From Aureibaculum flavum (lineage in GTDB: Bacteria; Bacteroidota; Bacteroidia; Flavobacteriales; Flavobacteriaceae), in contig NZ_JAEHFJ010000002.1 in the NCBI RefSeq assembly GCF_016406085.1, positions 124,001 to 188,000 on the forward strand: 64,000 bases of DNA, read 5' to 3'. Positions 62,373 to 64,000 of this stretch are shown piece after piece. Under the pieces are notes generated by a model. The model was not told where the DNA came from, ran no database searches, and saw only the letters and a list, made by a program, of their open reading frames with translations. Every line of letters begins with the position of its first letter. The first letter of the stretch is position 1. The position numbers and the translations under genes were made by a program.

Positions 62373-63644
62373 TTAAATTTCAAATTTCTTAAAAATGACA
62401 CACGCATTTACATCTCCAAATCCGAAACTGGCTTTCGCTATCAAATTTAATTCTTTTTGAATGCATTTCTTTGGAATTTTATCCACATCAATAATTTTTA
62501 CAATTTCAGGATGCACATCATCACAATTGATCGTTGGGACAATAAAACCTTCTTTCAATTGAATTATAGATGCCACACTTTCTATAGCTCCCGCTGCTGC
62601 TAAACAATGGCCAATCATCGATTTAGTGGATTGGATATATGGAAAATTAGTACCCGCTCTATTTAATGCCGTAACCCAATTCTCAATTTCATCTGGATCT
62701 TTAATGGTTGCGGTTAAATGTCCGTTAATTAAATCGATGTCATTAGCGTCTATATTTGCGTCGTCAATAGCATCTTTAATACATCGTTGGACTGCCTCTG
62801 CATTTGGAGCCGTCATTGTACCGCCATTACGCTGTCCGCCAGAATTTACGGCTCCACCTAAAACTTCGCCATATATTATAGCATTCCGTTCTAAGGCACT
62901 TTCCAAAGATTCTAACATCAAAGCTCCTGCCCCACTACCTGGCACAAAACCTGAAGCTGCTGCACTCATAGGTCGAGAACCTTGTTCCGGACTATCATTA
63001 TGCTTATAAGTCATAACACGCATTGCGTCAAAGCCACCCCAAAGGTATGGACCATGGTCACTACAACTGCCAACTAACATTCGTTTCGCTTTTCCATTTT
63101 TTATCCGTTCAAACCCCATCAAAATGGCTTCTGTACCTGTTGAACATGCTGATGAATTGGTACTCACTTGATTACCTAGCCCTAACATACCACCAAGATA
63201 CGCACTAACACCACTCGCCATGGTTTGAGCAACCACTGTACTGCCTAAACGCCGTACCTGTTTATCATCTAGTTTGTAAATAGCTTCTCTAAATTTTTCT
63301 ACTCCCGAAGTGCCTGTTCCGAAAATGGTTCCACTATCAAAATCCACATTTTCATCGTCCATTGATAACCCGGCATCTTTCCAAGCATCAATTCCTGCTA
63401 TGCATCCATATAAAATCCCGGAACTATTAAAATTTCGCAATTGCAACTCGGAAAAATATTCTGATTTTTTTTCTTCCGAAATAGTAGGAATTCCACCAAT
63501 ACAACAAGAAAAATTCAAGGCGGATAATTCTTGACGAAACCTAATTCCAGATACCCCATTTTTGATGGCATTGGTAAAATCACTAAGACCTACTCCATTA
63601 GGAGCAACAACACCAAGACCAGTTATAACAACACGTTTTTTCAT
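62373..63644 (-). CDS. Beta-ketoacyl-ACP synthase (KAS I/II-type)
   Basis: 423 residues. Condensing enzyme of acyl or aryl-polyene chain extension. Catalytic Cys in NSSACSTGTEAI, first His in NGHLTAT (usual form is N.HGTST), Lys/second His in QSTKSMIGHCLAAAGA. All catalytic residues are present but the changed His loop sets it apart from FabF. N-terminus MKKRVVITGLGVVAPNGVG is typical. Its start overlaps the FabZ-like gene by ATGA. Confidence 0.92.
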   Translation of the reverse strand: MKKRVVITGLGVVAPNGVGLSDFTNAIKNGVSGIRFRQELSALNFSCCIGGIPTISEEKKSEYFSELQLRNFNSSGILYGCIAGIDAWKDAGLSMDDENVDFDSGTIFGTGTSGVEKFREAIYKLDDKQVRRLGSTVVAQTMASGVSAYLGGMLGLGNQVSTNSSACSTGTEAILMGFERIKNGKAKRMLVGSCSDHGPYLWGGFDAMRVMTYKHNDSPEQGSRPMSAAASGFVPGSGAGALMLESLESALERNAIIYGEVLGGAVNSGGQRNGGTMTAPNAEAVQRCIKDAIDDANIDANDIDLINGHLTATIKDPDEIENWVTALNRAGTNFPYIQSTKSMIGHCLAAAGAIESVASIIQLKEGFIVPTINCDDVHPEIVKIIDVDKIPKKCIQKELNLIAKASFGFGDVNACVIFKKFEI

Positions 63645-64000
63645 TTTATCATGCCTGAAATAGAGCCTCTACATACCAATTCATTAGAAGCATTTAACAT
63701 TTTTACTTTACATTTCAATTTATTAAATCTAAAATATTCTTTCTCTGATATCACGGTAACTTTTTCATTAGGATACACGGGAAGGTAAAAATCAACAACC
63801 TGAGATGTCAACGCAATTTTAGGTCTATTATCTTCAGAAATATTGTTAGCCATCAAGTGAATTCCTAAACAAACTACACCAATCTGAGCCATAACTTCTG
63901 TTAAAATAACACCTGGCGTTATCGGGTTGTCTTTAAAATGACCTTTATAAAAATATTCGTCGCTTTTAAAGGTATAGCTCCCTTCAATTCCATTTTCAGA
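63641..64000 (-). CDS. FabZ-like 3-hydroxyacyl-ACP dehydratase (start outside window)
   Basis: Partial; runs off the right edge, open to base 64000. YKGHFKDNPITPGVILTEVMAQIG is the FabZ/FabA-type hot-dog signature (GHFPxNPxxPGVL.EAMAQ) with the catalytic His. Ending KMLNASNELVCRGSISGMIK. First gene of the visible KAS-ACP-PPTase group. In Flavobacteria such sets make flexirubin-type aryl polyenes or unusual acyl groups. Confidence 0.88.
   Translation of the reverse strand, partial: SENGIEGSYTFKSDEYFYKGHFKDNPITPGVILTEVMAQIGVVCLGIHLMANNISEDNRPKIALTSQVVDFYLPVYPNEKVTVISEKEYFRFNKLKCKVKMLNASNELVCRGSISGMIK

Noticed and set aside
1-64000. CRISPR arrays, integrase-bearing prophage, full insertion sequences, rRNA genes
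   Set aside because: I looked for regular direct repeats with spacers, phage structural or integrase motifs and rRNA sequence and found none; only transposase remnants exist.

Overview
The window comes from the chromosome of a low-GC member of the Bacteroidota, almost certainly a marine-type Flavobacteriaceae. The evidence is the gliding/type IX secretion genes gldKLMN, a PorP/SprF protein next to an adhesin-like protein with a type B (CHU_C) sorting domain, families restricted to this group (DUF6090, DUF4230, DUF4920, YHYH) and many promoters of the Bacteroidota form TAnnTTTG. I cannot name the genus from sequence alone.

Layout. 1-4.5 kb: gldK (5' truncated by the window edge), gldL, gldM, gldN. 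4.6-9.8 kb: a FAD oxidoreductase, then odhB and odhA of 2-oxoglutarate dehydrogenase on the minus strand, followed by tRNA-Asn (9952-10025). 10.2-16.6 kb: an adhesin-like/SprF/PorE-type operon on the minus strand. 17.0 kb: alkaline phosphatase. 18.2-26.4 kb: a one-direction cluster, from an ECF sigma factor down through a small membrane protein, a Spy/CpxP-like protein, EF-hand proteins, a CotH-type kinase, two YHYH proteins, a MORN-like lipoprotein and a SCO1 protein. One EF-hand gene in it is interrupted by an in-frame TAG. 26.4-37.7 kb: housekeeping genes: DEAD-box helicase, a second OmpA/PD40 protein, MnmD, haem lipoprotein, DUF4920, ilvE, MazG-like pyrophosphohydrolase, an operon trhO-trhP-ferredoxin for tRNA wobble-uridine hydroxylation, and asd.

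37.8-51.1 kb is the accessory part. It holds two more DUF6090 paralogues, two AraC regulators, DUF417 and DUF983 membrane proteins, a DUF6624 protein, a large cytoplasmic leucine-rich-repeat protein with recent internal duplication, and an ArsR-controlled thiol/arsenical-type operon (arsR, thioredoxin-fold protein, osmC, permease, arsF-like, arsG-like). Genes here are separated by a recurring motif ATTTRYTAAATTAG (R = a/g, Y = c/t) and by two decayed IS110-family transposase ends, which marks this as an insertion-prone zone.

51.1-64 kb: polysaccharide deacetylase, SMP-30/gluconolactonase, thioredoxin, DoxX protein, prolyl oligopeptidase, an ABC ATPase, REP-like palindromes, and at the right edge a tightly overlapping acyl-chain synthesis operon (FabZ-like dehydratase, ketoacyl synthase, ACP, phosphopantetheinyl transferase, GreA/B-like protein) of the kind found in flexirubin/aryl-polyene or related lipid clusters.

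Best candidates for something undescribed: the sigma/EF-hand/CotH/YHYH/SCO cluster as one secreted calcium-dependent system, and the trhO-trhP-ferredoxin operon that puts two routes to the same tRNA modification in one transcript.
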